A stretch of 64,000 nucleotides of DNA from Rhizobium sp. WYCCWR10014 (GCF_001657485.1 NZ_LXFU01000029.1:248001-312000), one strand, 5' to 3'. Counted from the stretch's first letter, positions 25,020-34,956 are shown. The notes: generated by a model from the sequence alone, not told the origin. Program-made: numbers and translations.

Positions 25020-27710
25020 ATGGCAAGAAGCACGTCGCCGGCAATGGATGGCCGTCCGGATCGGTTTTCCTTCTCGGCATTCATGCTGCGGCAGATCCAG
25101 GCGCTCATCGGCTTTGCGATCTTTCTGCTGCTGGCGTTCTGCGTCGCGGCACTGGCGACATGGAATGTTGCGGATCCGAGCTATTCCTATGCGACCGCAA
25201 ACTCGCCGACGAATATTCTCGGTTACACCGGTGCTGCCTTTGCCGATATCGTCATGCAGTTCCTCGGGCTTGCCAGCGTCGTTTCGATGTTGCCGATCGT
25301 CGCCTGGGCGCTGACGCTGATCTCGGGCCGCCGCTTCAGCCGTATCCCTGCCCGTGCCGCCGCCTGGTTCGGCGGTTCGGTGCTTTCCTGCGCCGTCCTC
25401 GGCTGCTTTCCGCCGCCGCTCACCTGGCCGATCCCGAACGGCATCGGCGGTGTCATTGGTGACATGATCCTGCGTTTTCCCGCACTCTTCGTCGGCGCCT
25501 ATCCGACGGGCACCTTCGCCATGGTCGTCGGTTGCATCTTCGCCGCGCCGACCGCCTGGCTGATGCTCTTTGCATCGGGGCTCGTTGGCCGCAGCGACGC
25601 CGACGAGGAGATCGAGGAAGACTACGTCGATACGCGTAGCAAGGCCCGCGTCGTCGGAGATGAGGACGAAGAGGAGGACGAGTCCCGCTGGGTCGCTCTC
25701 AGCGGCGCCGTGACGCATGCCTGGTACATGAGCCAGGGCCGGTTGCGCCGGCTATTCGGCATGGGGCCGCGCAAGCGGCGCCAGGGCGATTACGAATCAC
25801 CTTATGATTTCAACGATGACGAGTTCGGCACGCTGAACGAACCCGTGCGCGCCAAGGCGCCGACCGTCCGCGGCGAGCGCATGGAGCCGTCGATGGAGCC
25901 CTCGATGGGGGCAAGAACGGCTTCGCCGCGGCGCATCGTCTCCGCGCCGTCGATGTCCATCGATGACGACGATGATAATGACGACCTGCCCTTCGAAAAC
26001 GACATGCCGCCGCGCCCGGCTGATATCCTGCCCGACGACGATGACGACGAGGACTGGATGATCCGCGCGCCGACAAAGGCGGCCGGCAAGCCGGAACCGC
26101 GCGTCGTCCCCGTGGTCGCCCGTCCGAAACCCAGCGCCCGCATCGAGCGAGAAGCGCAGGGCTCGTTCATCCGTCCCGAGGGTTTCCAGCTTCCCTCGAT
26201 GCATCTGCTCGCCGAACCGAAGAATGTCGTTCGCGACTCCACGCTTTCGGCCGATGCGCTGGAGCAGAACGCCCGCATGCTCGAAGGCGTGCTCGAAGAT
26301 TTCGGCGTCAAGGGGGAGATCATCCATGTTCGCCCCGGCCCCGTCGTCACGCTCTACGAACTGGAGCCGGCACCCGGCATCAAGTCGTCGCGCGTCATCG
26401 GCCTCGCCGACGATATTGCCCGCTCGATGAGCGCCATTGCCGCCCGCGTCGCCGTCGTGCCCGGCCGCAACGCGATCGGCATCGAATTGCCGAACCAGAC
26501 GCGCGAGACCGTCTACCTGCGTGAACTCATCGCCTCCCGGGATTTCGAGGGCAGCAAGGCAAAGCTCGCCATGGCGCTCGGCAAGACGATCGGCGGCGAA
26601 GCCGTGATCGCCGATCTTGCCAAGATGCCGCATCTGCTCGTCGCCGGCACCACCGGTTCCGGCAAGTCGGTTGCCATCAATACGATGATCCTGTCGCTGC
26701 TCTACCGCATGACGCCGGAACAGTGCCGGCTGATCATGATCGACCCGAAGATGCTGGAACTCTCCGTCTATGACGGCATCCCGCACCTGCTTTCGCCTGT
26801 CGTCACCGATCCGAAGAAGGCCGTCGTCGCGCTCAAATGGACCGTGCGCGAGATGGAAGAGCGCTACAAGAAGATGTCGAAGATCGGCGTGCGCAACATC
26901 GACGGCTTCAACTCCCGCGTCGAGCAGGCGCTGTCGAAGGGTGAGGCGATCTCGCGCACGGTGCAGACCGGCTTCGACCGCCACACCGGCGAGGCGATGT
27001 ACGAGACCGAGGAATTCGATCTGCGGCCGATGCCTTATATCGTCGTCATCATCGATGAGATGGCCGACCTGATGATGGTCGCCGGCAAGGATATCGAAGG
27101 CGCCGTCCAGCGCCTGGCACAGATGGCGCGTGCGGCCGGCATCCACGTGATCATGGCTACACAGCGTCCGTCGGTCGACGTCATCACCGGCACGATCAAG
27201 GCGAACTTCCCGACCCGCATCTCCTTCCAGGTGACCTCGAAGATCGACAGCCGCACCATCCTTGGCGAACAGGGCGCGGAACAGCTGCTCGGCATGGGCG
27301 ACATGCTCTACATGGCGGGCGGCGGGCGAATCCAGCGCGTGCACGGCCCGTTCGTTTCGGATGTCGAAGTGGAAGAGATCGTCTCCTACCTGAAAACCCA
27401 GGGCTCGCCGCAATATCTCGACGCGATCACCGCCGATGACGACGAAGACGGCGATTACGGCGGCGGCGGCGGTCCGGCCGGCACGTCCAATCTTTCCGAA
27501 TCGGAAGATCCCTACGACCAGGCGGTCGCCATCGTGCTGCGCGACGGCAAGGCGTCGACTTCCTACGTCCAGCGCCGGCTCGGTATCGGCTACAACCGTG
27601 CCGCCTCGCTCGTCGAGCGCATGGAGAAGGAGGGCATCATCGGACCGGCCAACCATGCCGGCAAACGCGAGATTCTCGTTCCCACCGAAGGCGACATCCT
27701 CGACCGCTGA
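25020..27710 (+). CDS. ftsK: DNA translocase FtsK
   Basis: Septal DNA translocase, 896 residues from [20 protein letters not shown] at 25020. N-terminal membrane helices occupy about residues 25-190. A linker of acidic stretches follows ([31 protein letters not shown]), shorter than in E. coli. The motor domain has Walker [15 protein letters not shown] at about 543, Walker [16 protein letters not shown] at about 675, and [20 protein letters not shown]. The C-terminal gamma winged helix, [20 protein letters not shown] and following, binds KOPS and activates XerCD. Together these make a full-length FtsK for chromosome dimer resolution at division. LolA follows 139 bp downstream. Confidence 0.96.
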   Translation: MARSTSPAMDGRPDRFSFSAFMLRQIQALIGFAIFLLLAFCVAALATWNVADPSYSYATANSPTNILGYTGAAFADIVMQFLGLASVVSMLPIVAWALTLISGRRFSRIPARAAAWFGGSVLSCAVLGCFPPPLTWPIPNGIGGVIGDMILRFPALFVGAYPTGTFAMVVGCIFAAPTAWLMLFASGLVGRSDADEEIEEDYVDTRSKARVVGDEDEEEDESRWVALSGAVTHAWYMSQGRLRRLFGMGPRKRRQGDYESPYDFNDDEFGTLNEPVRAKAPTVRGERMEPSMEPSMGARTASPRRIVSAPSMSIDDDDDNDDLPFENDMPPRPADILPDDDDDEDWMIRAPTKAAGKPEPRVVPVVARPKPSARIEREAQGSFIRPEGFQLPSMHLLAEPKNVVRDSTLSADALEQNARMLEGVLEDFGVKGEIIHVRPGPVVTLYELEPAPGIKSSRVIGLADDIARSMSAIAARVAVVPGRNAIGIELPNQTRETVYLRELIASRDFEGSKAKLAMALGKTIGGEAVIADLAKMPHLLVAGTTGSGKSVAINTMILSLLYRMTPEQCRLIMIDPKMLELSVYDGIPHLLSPVVTDPKKAVVALKWTVREMEERYKKMSKIGVRNIDGFNSRVEQALSKGEAISRTVQTGFDRHTGEAMYETEEFDLRPMPYIVVIIDEMADLMMVAGKDIEGAVQRLAQMARAAGIHVIMATQRPSVDVITGTIKANFPTRISFQVTSKIDSRTILGEQGAEQLLGMGDMLYMAGGGRIQRVHGPFVSDVEVEEIVSYLKTQGSPQYLDAITADDDEDGDYGGGGGPAGTSNLSESEDPYDQAVAIVLRDGKASTSYVQRRLGIGYNRAASLVERMEKEGIIGPANHAGKREILVPTEGDILDR

Positions 27711-27849
27711 CAGAACAGGCATATATTTCCAATACAGCCGCTTTTGCGGAAACCTGATAACGTCACAGCCGTTACCTCTCGCAGGCCGATCGCAACGCCT
27801 TGAAGACGCCGCCTTTCGGCAGCATGCAGATCGCATAAAGGAGATTTAG

Positions 27850-28518
27850 ATGAGTCACTCCGATAGCTTCCTCTCCGGCCTGACGGTAACGCGCCGCGAG
27901 CTTCTCGGCGCCTTTGCCGTCGCTGCGATAGCGAGCGCCATTCCCCTTGGCGCTTATGCGCAGGCTGCAGCTCCCGCCTCCGGCACGGCGCAGGCGATCG
28001 CCGATCATTTTTCCGGCGTCACGACGATGCAGGGCGAATTCGTGCAGTTCGGCCCGCGCGGCGAACAGACCGGCGGCAAGTTCTTCATCCAGCGCCCCGG
28101 CAAGCTGCGCTTCAACTATGACGATCCGTCGCCGATGCGGGTGATCGCCGACGGCAAGAACGTCGCCATCGGCAATATGAAGCTCAAAACCTGGGATCTC
28201 TATCCGCTGTCCAAGACCCCGCTCAGCCTGCTGCTCGCGCAGCATATCGACCTGTCGGCCGGCATGGTGAAGGGCGTGAAGGAAGAGTCTGACCTGACGA
28301 CGATCGCGCTCGGCAACAATACGGTGTTTGGAAACTCGACCATCACCATGATGTTCGACCCGAAGACCTACGATCTGCGGCAGTGGACGATCACCGACAA
28401 TCAGGGCAAGGACACCTCGGTGATGATCTTCAACGTCAAAACCGGCATGCAGTTCGAGGATCGCGTCTTCCGCGTGCCCTATGAGACCATTCCAGGCACG
28501 CCGCAGTCGCGCGACTGA
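27850..28518 (+). CDS. lolA: Outer-membrane lipoprotein carrier protein LolA
   Basis: Periplasmic chaperone that ferries lipoproteins to the outer membrane, 222 residues. The signal region TVTRRELLGAFAVAAIASAI (residues 13-32) ends at AYAQ; its RR-x-LLG pattern looks Tat-like although LolA is normally Sec-exported. The domain includes TMQGEFVQFGPRGEQTGGKF (from residue 59), RPGKLRFNYDDPSPM and DGKNVAIGNMKLKTWDLYPL, all typical of LolA. AAAGGAGATTTAG precedes ATG 27850. The ftsK-lolA order is conserved in rhizobia and many proteobacteria. Confidence 0.93.
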   Translation: MSHSDSFLSGLTVTRRELLGAFAVAAIASAIPLGAYAQAAAPASGTAQAIADHFSGVTTMQGEFVQFGPRGEQTGGKFFIQRPGKLRFNYDDPSPMRVIADGKNVAIGNMKLKTWDLYPLSKTPLSLLLAQHIDLSAGMVKGVKEESDLTTIALGNNTVFGNSTITMMFDPKTYDLRQWTITDNQGKDTSVMIFNVKTGMQFEDRVFRVPYETIPGTPQSRD

Positions 28519-28664
28519 GACCTTTTCGGTTGATCGCTTGATGCTTTTGCGCGCGTCTGGTTCCCTCGCGTCCACCTTTGTTTTAAAGCCCTTTCATGAA
28601 AGCGCGTCGCGTCGAGCCGGGGTTCGGCCGACATGCGGGCATTGGACGCGAGAGGGCACGGGGC

Positions 28665-29468
28665 ATGGGTTTTTCGATCACCACCTGGAACATCAATTCG
28701 GTGCGGCTGCGCATGCCCATCGTCGAGCAGCTCGTTCTGAAGCACAGGCCCGATATCCTCTGCCTGCAGGAAACCAAGGTGACGAACGAGCTGTTTCCGG
28801 CAGCACCGCTCAGGGCGATGGGCTACAATCACATCATCATCCATGGCCAGAAGGGCTATCACGGCGTGGCGATCGCCTCGCGTATTCCATTGACCGAGGA
28901 TCACCGCCAGGATTATTGCGGCGTCGGCGATGCGCGCCACATCTCGGCGATCTTCGAGCACGGCAATCGTCGCGTTCGGCTGCACAATTTCTATGTCCCG
29001 GCCGGCGGCGACGAGCCGGATCGCACGATCAATCCGAAATTCGGCCACAAGCTCGATTTCATCGAGGAGATGAAGCTGCTGAAAGCCAATGGCGAGGCCA
29101 ACACCTCAGCCATCCTCGTCGGTGACCTCAACATCGCGCCGCTGGAGCACGACGTCTGGTCTCACAAGCAGCTTCTCAAGATCGTCAGCCATACGCCTGT
29201 CGAAACCGAGGGGCTGCTCGAGGTGATGAAGCGCGGCGCCTGGCTCGATCTGATGCGCCAGCATGTGCCTGCCAGCGAGAAACTCTACACCTGGTGGAGC
29301 TACCGCGCCAAGGATTGGGAGGCCGCCGACCGCGGCCGCCGTCTCGACCATATCTGGTCGTCGTCGGATCTCGGGCCGCATCTCAAGCGAATCGAAATCC
29401 TGAAGGAGGCGCGTGGCTGGGACCGGCCTTCCGACCACGTACCTGTCACGGCGCATTTCGATTTCTAG
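28665..29468 (+). CDS. xth: Exodeoxyribonuclease III
   Basis: AP endonuclease and 3'-5' exonuclease of the ExoIII family, 267 residues, for base excision repair. Start MGFSITTWNINSVRLRMPIV at 28665; the frame is open upstream without homology. Conserved motifs: NINSVR (Asn for metal), CLQETKV (metal-binding Glu at about 37), NFYVPAGGDEPDR, GDLNIAPLEHDVW (catalytic Asp/Asn at about 155), WWSYRAKDWEAADRGRRLDH, and SDHVPVTA (catalytic His about 260). Stand-alone gene converging on the cyclic-nucleotide-binding protein gene. Confidence 0.94.
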   Translation: MGFSITTWNINSVRLRMPIVEQLVLKHRPDILCLQETKVTNELFPAAPLRAMGYNHIIIHGQKGYHGVAIASRIPLTEDHRQDYCGVGDARHISAIFEHGNRRVRLHNFYVPAGGDEPDRTINPKFGHKLDFIEEMKLLKANGEANTSAILVGDLNIAPLEHDVWSHKQLLKIVSHTPVETEGLLEVMKRGAWLDLMRQHVPASEKLYTWWSYRAKDWEAADRGRRLDHIWSSSDLGPHLKRIEILKEARGWDRPSDHVPVTAHFDF

Positions 29469-29552
29469 AGCAATTCCAGGAAAAGTGCGAAGCGGTTTTC
29501 CGTCCGGAATTGCGTCAAAACAAGAGGTTAGAGCGATGCGGTTCAGCTTATC
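29467..29552. repeat. Mosaic-type repeat, copy D
   Basis: AGAGCAATTCCAGGAAAAGTG then CGGTTTTCC and GGAATTGCGTCAAAACAAGAG. This is the AGAGCAATTCC / GGAATTGCG subtype, also present at 30050-30177, here between convergent genes. Confidence 0.75.
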
Positions 29553-29580
29553 GTAAAGCGGAGAACTGCTCCAACCGGGA

Positions 29581-30036
29581 TCAGCTGAAGCGGTAGAACT
29601 GGCTCGCGGCCTTTGCCGCTAGCTCCGCAAGATTATCGCGGATCCGGTTCTCGATCAGTCGGGCCGCGTCCGGATATTCTTCGATCAACCGGTGGAACAG
29701 GGCGCGGGTGATGCGGATGATGCTGGTGTCCTCACGCGCTACCGCGGTGAACTTGCGCTCCACCAGCGTCACCAGCGCCAGCTCGGAAACCAGGGTGCCG
29801 GGGCCGGCGACCCCCTCTGTCCTCTGCATGCCGTCGCTGCTCGTCGCGCTCAGTTCCAGACTGCCGCTGAGGATGACATAGGCGCTCTCGGCGGGCGAGC
29901 CCTGGCGAAACAGCATCTGGCCGGCAGCGATCATGCGCCGGTCGGCGCCGAAGGCGATCAACCGCAGCTGATCCTCGTTCATGTCCTTGAACAGAGGAAG
30001 CTGCGCGAGCATGTGGATGTCGTCGGTCAGCGCCAT
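29581..30036 (-). CDS. Cyclic nucleotide-binding (CRP-like sensor) domain protein without output domain
   Basis: A 151-residue protein made of one cNMP-binding beta-barrel domain; start MALTDDIHMLAQLPLFKDMN at 30036. The barrel shows RMIAAGQMLFRQGSPAESAY (about residue 34-53) and VILSGSLELSAT. The phosphate cassette region, GPGTLVSELALVTLVERKFT, keeps the Glu but has no clear Arg, so cyclic nucleotide binding may be lost. The C-terminal helices end in QFYRFS with no DNA-binding helix-turn-helix. It lies downstream of the cenR-type gene on the same strand, separated by a mosaic repeat. Function unknown; perhaps a small partner of another protein. Confidence 0.88.
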   Translation of the reverse strand: MALTDDIHMLAQLPLFKDMNEDQLRLIAFGADRRMIAAGQMLFRQGSPAESAYVILSGSLELSATSSDGMQRTEGVAGPGTLVSELALVTLVERKFTAVAREDTSIIRITRALFHRLIEEYPDAARLIENRIRDNLAELAAKAASQFYRFS

Positions 30037-30049
30037 GCGGGCTTTTCGC

Positions 30050-30177
30050 CTTAGAGCAATTCCAGCAAAAGTGCCTGGCGGTTTTGCCAGGCAAAGCGTC
30101 AAACGCTTTTGCCGGGAATTGCGTGAAAACAAAGAGATAGAGCATTTCTGTTATTCGGAGAAAACGGAAATGCTCTA
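30050..30177. repeat. Mosaic-type repeat, copy E, with a terminal palindrome
   Basis: Starts AGAGCAATTCCAGCAAAAGTG and includes GCCTGGCGGTTTTGCCAGGC and GCCGGGAATTGCG. It ends in a palindrome with arms AGAGCATTTC and GAAATGCTCT (30139-30176). That last arm overlaps the stop codon of the CenR-like gene, so it may shape its 3' end. Confidence 0.8.
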
Positions 30178-30858
30178 GGGTATGATCTTGTAGCCGCCGT
30201 TTTCCGTGACGAGGATTTCAGCATTGGAGGGATCGCGCTCGATCTTCTGGCGCAGGCGATAGACGTGGGTTTCCAGCGTATGCGTCGTCACGCCGGAATT
30301 ATAGCCCCAGACTTCTTCGAGCAGTACGTCGCGGGTAACGACCTTCTGTTCGGCGCGGTAGAGATAGCGGATGATCGCCGCTTCCTTTTCAGTCAGCCGG
30401 ATCTTCTGGCCGTTATCGGTGGTCAGGAGCTTCTGGCTCGGCTTGAAGAGGTAGGGGCCGACGGTGAAGGTCGCGTCCTCGCTCTGCTCATGCTGGCGCA
30501 GCTGCACGCGGATGCGCGCGAGCAGCACGGCGAAGCGGAAAGGCTTGGTGACATAATCGTTGGCGCCGGCTTCCAGACCGAGGATCGTGTCCGAATCGGT
30601 ATCGTGGCCGGTCAGCATGATGATCGGCGCCTTGAAGCCGCCCTTGCGCAGCAGCTTCACCGCCTCGCGGCCGTCCATATCGGGCAGGCCGACATCCATG
30701 ATCAGCAGGTCGATCGGCGTCGAGCGGGCGGTCGCCACACCTTTGCCGGCGTTGGCTTCCTGCAGAACCGTGAATTCCTCATACAGCGACAATTGCTCCG
30801 TCAGCGTCTGTCGAAGGTCATCGTCGTCATCCACCAGAAGAATGGTGCGTGCGGTCAT
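30175..30858 (-). CDS. cenR: OmpR/PhoB-type response regulator, CenR-like
   Basis: Two-component response regulator, 227 residues. The receiver domain has the acidic pocket DDDDD near residue 10, the phospho-acceptor Asp in LLIMDVGLPDMDG (about 56), Thr in IIMLTGHD (about 84) and Lys in NDYVTKPFRF (about 106). The OmpR-type winged helix runs from about 130, with LTEKEAAIIRYLYRAEQKVV and THTLETHVYRLRQKIE. The sequence strongly resembles CenR/OtpR of alphaproteobacteria, which controls envelope and division genes with the kinase CenK. No histidine kinase adjoins it, consistent with cenK being elsewhere. The name rests on recalled sequence similarity. Confidence 0.85.
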   Translation of the reverse strand: MTARTILLVDDDDDLRQTLTEQLSLYEEFTVLQEANAGKGVATARSTPIDLLIMDVGLPDMDGREAVKLLRKGGFKAPIIMLTGHDTDSDTILGLEAGANDYVTKPFRFAVLLARIRVQLRQHEQSEDATFTVGPYLFKPSQKLLTTDNGQKIRLTEKEAAIIRYLYRAEQKVVTRDVLLEEVWGYNSGVTTHTLETHVYRLRQKIERDPSNAEILVTENGGYKIIP

Positions 30859-31025
30859 GCCGTTTGCGTCCTCGTGTTAAGTCCCCTAGTCCTACGCCAA
30901 ATTCCTGGTTTGGCAAGGATCGGGCGGCGGGCTGTTGCCGGGTCGGTTTCGATATGATTTCAATCGAAGCCCCAGACAAGGCACGACATGCGAGAAAAAT
31001 GGAAAAAGCAAGGCAGAGGCGAGCT

Positions 31026-31547
31026 ATGACGCCATCGACGATCGTGGTGCGTCCTGCGCCGGGGGGCAAGAGCCGGGCGATCGTCCGGTTTGGCGTCATC
31101 ACCGTGCCTGCTGCGATCGGCCGCTCCGGCCGCACCGTGATGAAACGCGAGGGCGACGGCGCCACCCCGATCGCCTCGATGAGGCTGATATCAGGCTTCC
31201 GGCGCGGCGAGCGGAACGGCCGGCTCGTCACTCCGCTTTCCATCCGCCGCATCCGCCCCGACATGCTCTGGTGCGATCAGTCCGACAGTGCCAGCTACAA
31301 CCGTCTCGCCAGGGCGCCGTTCAGCGCAAGTCACGAGGAGATGCGGCGCAGCGACGGGCTTTACGATATCTGCCTGGTGATGGACTGGAACATTTCCTCG
31401 CGTGCGCGCAATCGCGGCTCGGCGATCTTCTTCCATCTCATCAGGCCAGGCTACGAGCCGACGGCGGGCTGCGTGGCTGTGAGCCTGCGCGACATGCGCC
31501 GCCTGCTGCCGCACATTCGAAAGGGAACGATTGTCCGCGTCGTCTGA
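31026..31547 (+). CDS. L,D-transpeptidase (YkuD) fold protein
   Basis: A 173-residue protein with a YkuD-type catalytic domain; start MTPSTIVVRPAPGGKSRAIV at 31026. The domain's conserved features are GRTVMKREGDGATPIASMRL, a His in IFFHLIRPGYEPTAGCVAVS and the nucleophile Cys in the same stretch (TAGCVAVS, about 152). There is no signal peptide or transmembrane anchor, unusual for a peptidoglycan cross-linking enzyme; similar unsecreted members are common in rhizobia and their site of action is unclear. An open frame upstream to 30849 lacks a signal too. Divergent from cenR, which may be relevant given CenR's envelope role. Confidence 0.88.
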   Translation: MTPSTIVVRPAPGGKSRAIVRFGVITVPAAIGRSGRTVMKREGDGATPIASMRLISGFRRGERNGRLVTPLSIRRIRPDMLWCDQSDSASYNRLARAPFSASHEEMRRSDGLYDICLVMDWNISSRARNRGSAIFFHLIRPGYEPTAGCVAVSLRDMRRLLPHIRKGTIVRVV

Positions 31548-31678
31548 TTGTCTTCCGGATGCGGTCGCCTATATGTTTCCGGTGACCGAACGCTCCGGCT
31601 GAAATGCGTTCAGGGACGTTCGCAAGCGCGGGCGCAATTCATGCCTCGTCCAATTCTTCAAACTCCCGGAGATATATT

Positions 31679-32509
31679 GTGACCGCTCAACCCATCATCA
31701 CTTTCCATGACGGACATTCCATTCCGCAGGTCGGCCTCGGCGTCTGGCAGACGCCGCAGGATATTGCCGCTCCCACCGTGCGCACGGCGATCGCCGCCGG
31801 CTATCGTCATATCGATACGGCTTCCGGCTACGACAACGAAGAGGGTGTCGGCGAAGGCATCCGCTCTTCCGGCCTCGACCGCAAGGACATCTTCGTCACC
31901 ACCAAGCTCAGGAATACCGATCAGGGCTATGACAATACGCTGCGCGCCTTCGACGGCAGCCTGAAGAAGCTCGGTTCCGAGTATGTCGACCTCTATCTCA
32001 TTCACTGGCCGTCGCCGCATCGTGGTCTTTACACCGAGACCTGGAAGGCTTTCGTGCGCATCCGGGAAGAGGGCCGCGCCCGCTCGATCGGCGTGTCGAA
32101 TTTCTATCCTGAACATCTCGAGCGCGTCATCGGCGAAACCGGCGTCGTTCCCGTCATCAACCAGATCGAGCTGCATCCCGATTTCCAGCAGAAGGCGGCG
32201 CAGAAGGCTCATCAGAAGCTGAACATCGCCACCGAATCCTGGAGCCCGCTCGGCCAGGGCAAGTTCATCTCGAACGCTGATATAGGCGAGATCGCCAAAA
32301 AGCATCAGAAGACACCGGCTCAGGTCATCATTCGCTGGCACATCGACACCGGCCTTGTCGTCATCCCGAAATCGGTGACGCCGTCGCGCATCGAGGAGAA
32401 TTTCCAGGTGTTCGACTTCAAGCTCGATGCCGACGATATGGCCGCGATCGCCAAGCTTGATAGCGCCGACGCCCGCATGGGGCCGGACCCGCACACGGCG
32501 ACCTTCTAA
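31679..32509 (+). CDS. Aldo/keto reductase (2,5-diketo-D-gluconate reductase-like)
   Basis: NADPH-dependent aldo/keto reductase, 276 residues. The best start is GTG at 31679, preceded by CCGGAGATATATT; the frame opens at ATG 31604 without family sequence. Family motifs: GLGVWQTPQD, AGYRHIDTASGYDNEEGVGE (catalytic Asp and Tyr at about 45-50), FVTTKL with the catalytic Lys, and DLYLIHWPSPHRG with the His. RSIGVSNFYPEHL and the C-terminal VVIPKSVTPSRIEENFQVFD (cofactor site) complete the pattern. Cytoplasmic; substrate unknown among keto-sugars and aldehydes. Confidence 0.95.
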   Translation: MTAQPIITFHDGHSIPQVGLGVWQTPQDIAAPTVRTAIAAGYRHIDTASGYDNEEGVGEGIRSSGLDRKDIFVTTKLRNTDQGYDNTLRAFDGSLKKLGSEYVDLYLIHWPSPHRGLYTETWKAFVRIREEGRARSIGVSNFYPEHLERVIGETGVVPVINQIELHPDFQQKAAQKAHQKLNIATESWSPLGQGKFISNADIGEIAKKHQKTPAQVIIRWHIDTGLVVIPKSVTPSRIEENFQVFDFKLDADDMAAIAKLDSADARMGPDPHTATF

Positions 32510-32595
32510 TCGCCGTCCCAATCATTGCCAAGCCAATCAACGGCCGCCTCGGGAGAGATCAACCGCGGCGGCCTTTGTATGACAGGCCTGCCGCG

Positions 32596-32949
32596 TCAAT
32601 AATTACATTTGGACGAGCCGTTGGTCGGGGTAAAACCGTAGTTGCAAGCATTGTTCAGGCGCTGCGGCCGTCCGATCGAGCCGGTATATTCGTCCGAAGC
32701 GAAGGCGCGCGAGGGATACCAATAGCCATTGGAGCTCTTGGTATAGCCGGGCCGGGCGCTGCTATAACCGCGATATCCATTGAGAGTTGGTGCCTTGCTT
32801 TGCGCGACCTGTTGCCACAAACCGGAAGAGACCGTCATCGGCGGTGCCGCCGGATGGATCGGCGCAGCCGCAACGGCATCGATTGATGCCAGTGATGCGA
32901 ACAGGCCCAGGATGGTTTGCGGCAGACGTCCTGCCATTTTCTGTCTCAT
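32596..32949 (-). CDS. Small secreted protein of unknown function
   Basis: A 117-residue protein with an N-terminal signal-like hydrophobic stretch (LPQTILGLFASLASIDAVAA, cleavage near VAAAP). The mature part is Pro/Ser/Tyr/Gly-rich with GYRGYSSARPGYTKSSNGYW and a C-terminal pair of cysteines (NACNYGF and SKCNY) that could form a disulfide. I recognise no family. It resembles in composition the small cell-surface proteins abundant in rhizobia. Stand-alone, convergent with the aldo/keto reductase. Confidence 0.65.
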   Translation of the reverse strand: MRQKMAGRLPQTILGLFASLASIDAVAAAPIHPAAPPMTVSSGLWQQVAQSKAPTLNGYRGYSSARPGYTKSSNGYWYPSRAFASDEYTGSIGRPQRLNNACNYGFTPTNGSSKCNY

Positions 32950-33204
32950 GGCTATTCTCCCAGATCACACAACACGGAGCTGGCGCAGCCAGGCCAGTGA
33001 TCGCCGAAACCGGCAATGGACGCCCGAAAGCGTGCCTGTCGAAAGTCGCGCGAGTTGCGCCTGAAGCGCCATCTCGATGAAGCCACAGGCCTTCCCCGAT
33101 GTCGATTGCCCGAACGGGTGAAATCGAGAAGGCGGGCCATGCACCGACGAGACTATGGGATCATCACCGGTCAGGTGCCGAGGAAACAGGGTGCGACAAA
33201 TGCG

Positions 33205-33238
33205 AAGCCCACCGATGCGCAGGGGCATCGGTGGGCTT
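33205..33238. terminator. Hairpin between leuC and the small secreted protein gene
   Basis: Perfect 14 bp stem AAGCCCACCGATGC / GCATCGGTGGGCTT with a 6-base loop, 24 bases beyond the leuC stop. No long T-tract on either strand, yet position and strength fit leuC transcription termination. The rest of the gap (32950-33204) shows nothing I recognise. Confidence 0.65.
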
Positions 33239-33261
33239 TGATTGTCATCTGTTTTGACGGA

Positions 33262-34671
33262 TCAGTTCCACTCGCGGATATCGACGAAGTGACCGGCGAT
33301 CGCGGCTGCGGCTGCCATTGCCGGCGAGACGAGGTGCGTGCGGCCCTTGAAGCCCTGACGGCCTTCGAAGTTGCGGTTCGAGGTCGAGGCGCAGCGTTCG
33401 CCCGGCTTCAGGCGGTCGTCGTTCATGGCAAGGCACATGGAGCAGCCCGGCTCGCGCCAGTCGAAACCGGCGGCTTTGAAGATCTTGTCGAGGCCTTCGG
33501 CTTCCGCCTGTTCCTTGACGAGGCCGGAGCCCGGCACGATCATCGCGTCGACGGTTGGGGCAACCGTCTTGCCTTCGACGACCTTGGCGACTTCGCGCAG
33601 GTCCTCGATGCGGCCGTTGGTGCAGGAGCCGATGAAGACGCGGTCAAGGGTGATGTCGGTCATCTTCGTGCCCGGCTTCAGACCCATATAGTCGAGCGCG
33701 CGCCACTTGGAGGTGCGCTTGGTTTCGTCCGGAATGTCGTCCGGGTTCGGAACGATGCCCTGGACAGAGATGACATCCTCGGGCGAGGAGCCCCAGGAGA
33801 CGATCGGCGGCAGGCTGGCGGCATCGAGCACGACGACGCGGTCGTAATGAGCGCCCTCGTCGGTCTGCAGCGTCTTCCAGTAGGCGATCGCCTGTTCCAG
33901 CGCCTCGCCCTTCGGCGCGCGCGGCTTGCCCTTGATATATTCGAAGGTCTTTTCGTCAGGGGCGATCAGGCCGGCGCGGGCGCCGCCCTCGATCGTCATG
34001 TTGCAGATGGTCATGCGGCCTTCCATCGACAGCGCGCGGATCGCTTCGCCGGCAAATTCGATGACGTGGCCGGTGCCGCCGGCCGTGCCGATTTCGCCGA
34101 TGATGGCAAGGATGATGTCCTTGGCGGTGACGTGCGGCGGAAGCACGCCATCGACCCGCACCAGCATGTTCTTCGCCTTCTTCTGGATCAGCGTCTGGGT
34201 CGCCAGAACATGCTCGACCTCGGAGGTGCCGATGCCGTGTGCCAGCGCGCCGAAGGCGCCATGCGTCGAGGTATGGCTGTCGCCGCAGACGATGGTCATG
34301 CCGGGCAGGGTGAAGCCCTGTTCCGGACCGACGATGTGGACGATGCCCTGGCGCTTGTCGCTTGCCGAGTAATACTCGACGCCGAATTCAGCGGCGTTGG
34401 TCGCCAGCGCTTCCACCTGGATGCGGCTTTCCTCGTTCTTGATGCCGAGATGGCGGTCGGGCGAGGTCGGAACGTTATGGTCGACGACGGCGAGCGTCTT
34501 TTCCGGCGCGCGAACCTTGCGGCCGGTCATGCGCAGGCCTTCGAAAGCCTGCGGCGAGGTCACTTCGTGGACCAGGTGGCGGTCGATGTAGAGAAGACAG
34601 GTGCCGTCTGCCTGTTCGTCGACCAGATGATCGTCCCAGATCTTGTCGTAGAGGGTACGCGGTGCGCTCAT
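33262..34671 (-). CDS. leuC: 3-isopropylmalate dehydratase large subunit
   Basis: Isopropylmalate isomerase large subunit for leucine synthesis, 469 residues, acting with LeuD (not in the window). The aconitase fold is evident from [13 protein letters not shown] at the start, DNVPT-type [10 protein letters not shown] (about 63), [20 protein letters not shown] (about 145-164), and the 4Fe-4S cysteines in [17 protein letters not shown] (about 350) and GCSMCLAMN (about 410-418). Conserved C-terminal [10 protein letters not shown] is present. It is transcribed alone; a 285 bp region upstream shows a short hairpin-rich stretch but no obvious leader peptide. Confidence 0.97.
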   Translation of the reverse strand: MSAPRTLYDKIWDDHLVDEQADGTCLLYIDRHLVHEVTSPQAFEGLRMTGRKVRAPEKTLAVVDHNVPTSPDRHLGIKNEESRIQVEALATNAAEFGVEYYSASDKRQGIVHIVGPEQGFTLPGMTIVCGDSHTSTHGAFGALAHGIGTSEVEHVLATQTLIQKKAKNMLVRVDGVLPPHVTAKDIILAIIGEIGTAGGTGHVIEFAGEAIRALSMEGRMTICNMTIEGGARAGLIAPDEKTFEYIKGKPRAPKGEALEQAIAYWKTLQTDEGAHYDRVVVLDAASLPPIVSWGSSPEDVISVQGIVPNPDDIPDETKRTSKWRALDYMGLKPGTKMTDITLDRVFIGSCTNGRIEDLREVAKVVEGKTVAPTVDAMIVPGSGLVKEQAEAEGLDKIFKAAGFDWREPGCSMCLAMNDDRLKPGERCASTSNRNFEGRQGFKGRTHLVSPAMAAAAAIAGHFVDIREWN

Positions 34672-34956
34672 GGCGTTAAGTCCGTTTTTCTAAAGCTTTT
34701 GGAAAATCGAGAAATGGCAGATCAGGCTCCGCCGGCCGTCATTCGATCAACGAAGTCGGCTGTTGAGCGCACCGGACACGCACGCAAAAAACCGTGCCGG
34801 CAGGCGATAATGGTCCTGCAGCACGAAAATATGCGCACCAATGCATCTGAACTTGGATTCCATGGCCCTGCATATAGCGATTTTTCGCGGCGGCTTCAAT
34901 TTGAATCATCAGCAGACGCTCTGCGGCCTCTCAGCGGCGCAGCGGCTATTGATCGC

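Noticed and set aside
25797..27836. Long minus-strand open frame (679 codons) opposite ftsK
   Set aside because: It lies wholly antisense to the clear ftsK gene, has no domain, and such frames are a by-product of high GC and strong third-position bias.
34672..34956. Leucine leader peptide/attenuator upstream of leuC
   Set aside because: No short frame with consecutive Leu codons and no terminator/antiterminator pair could be identified.
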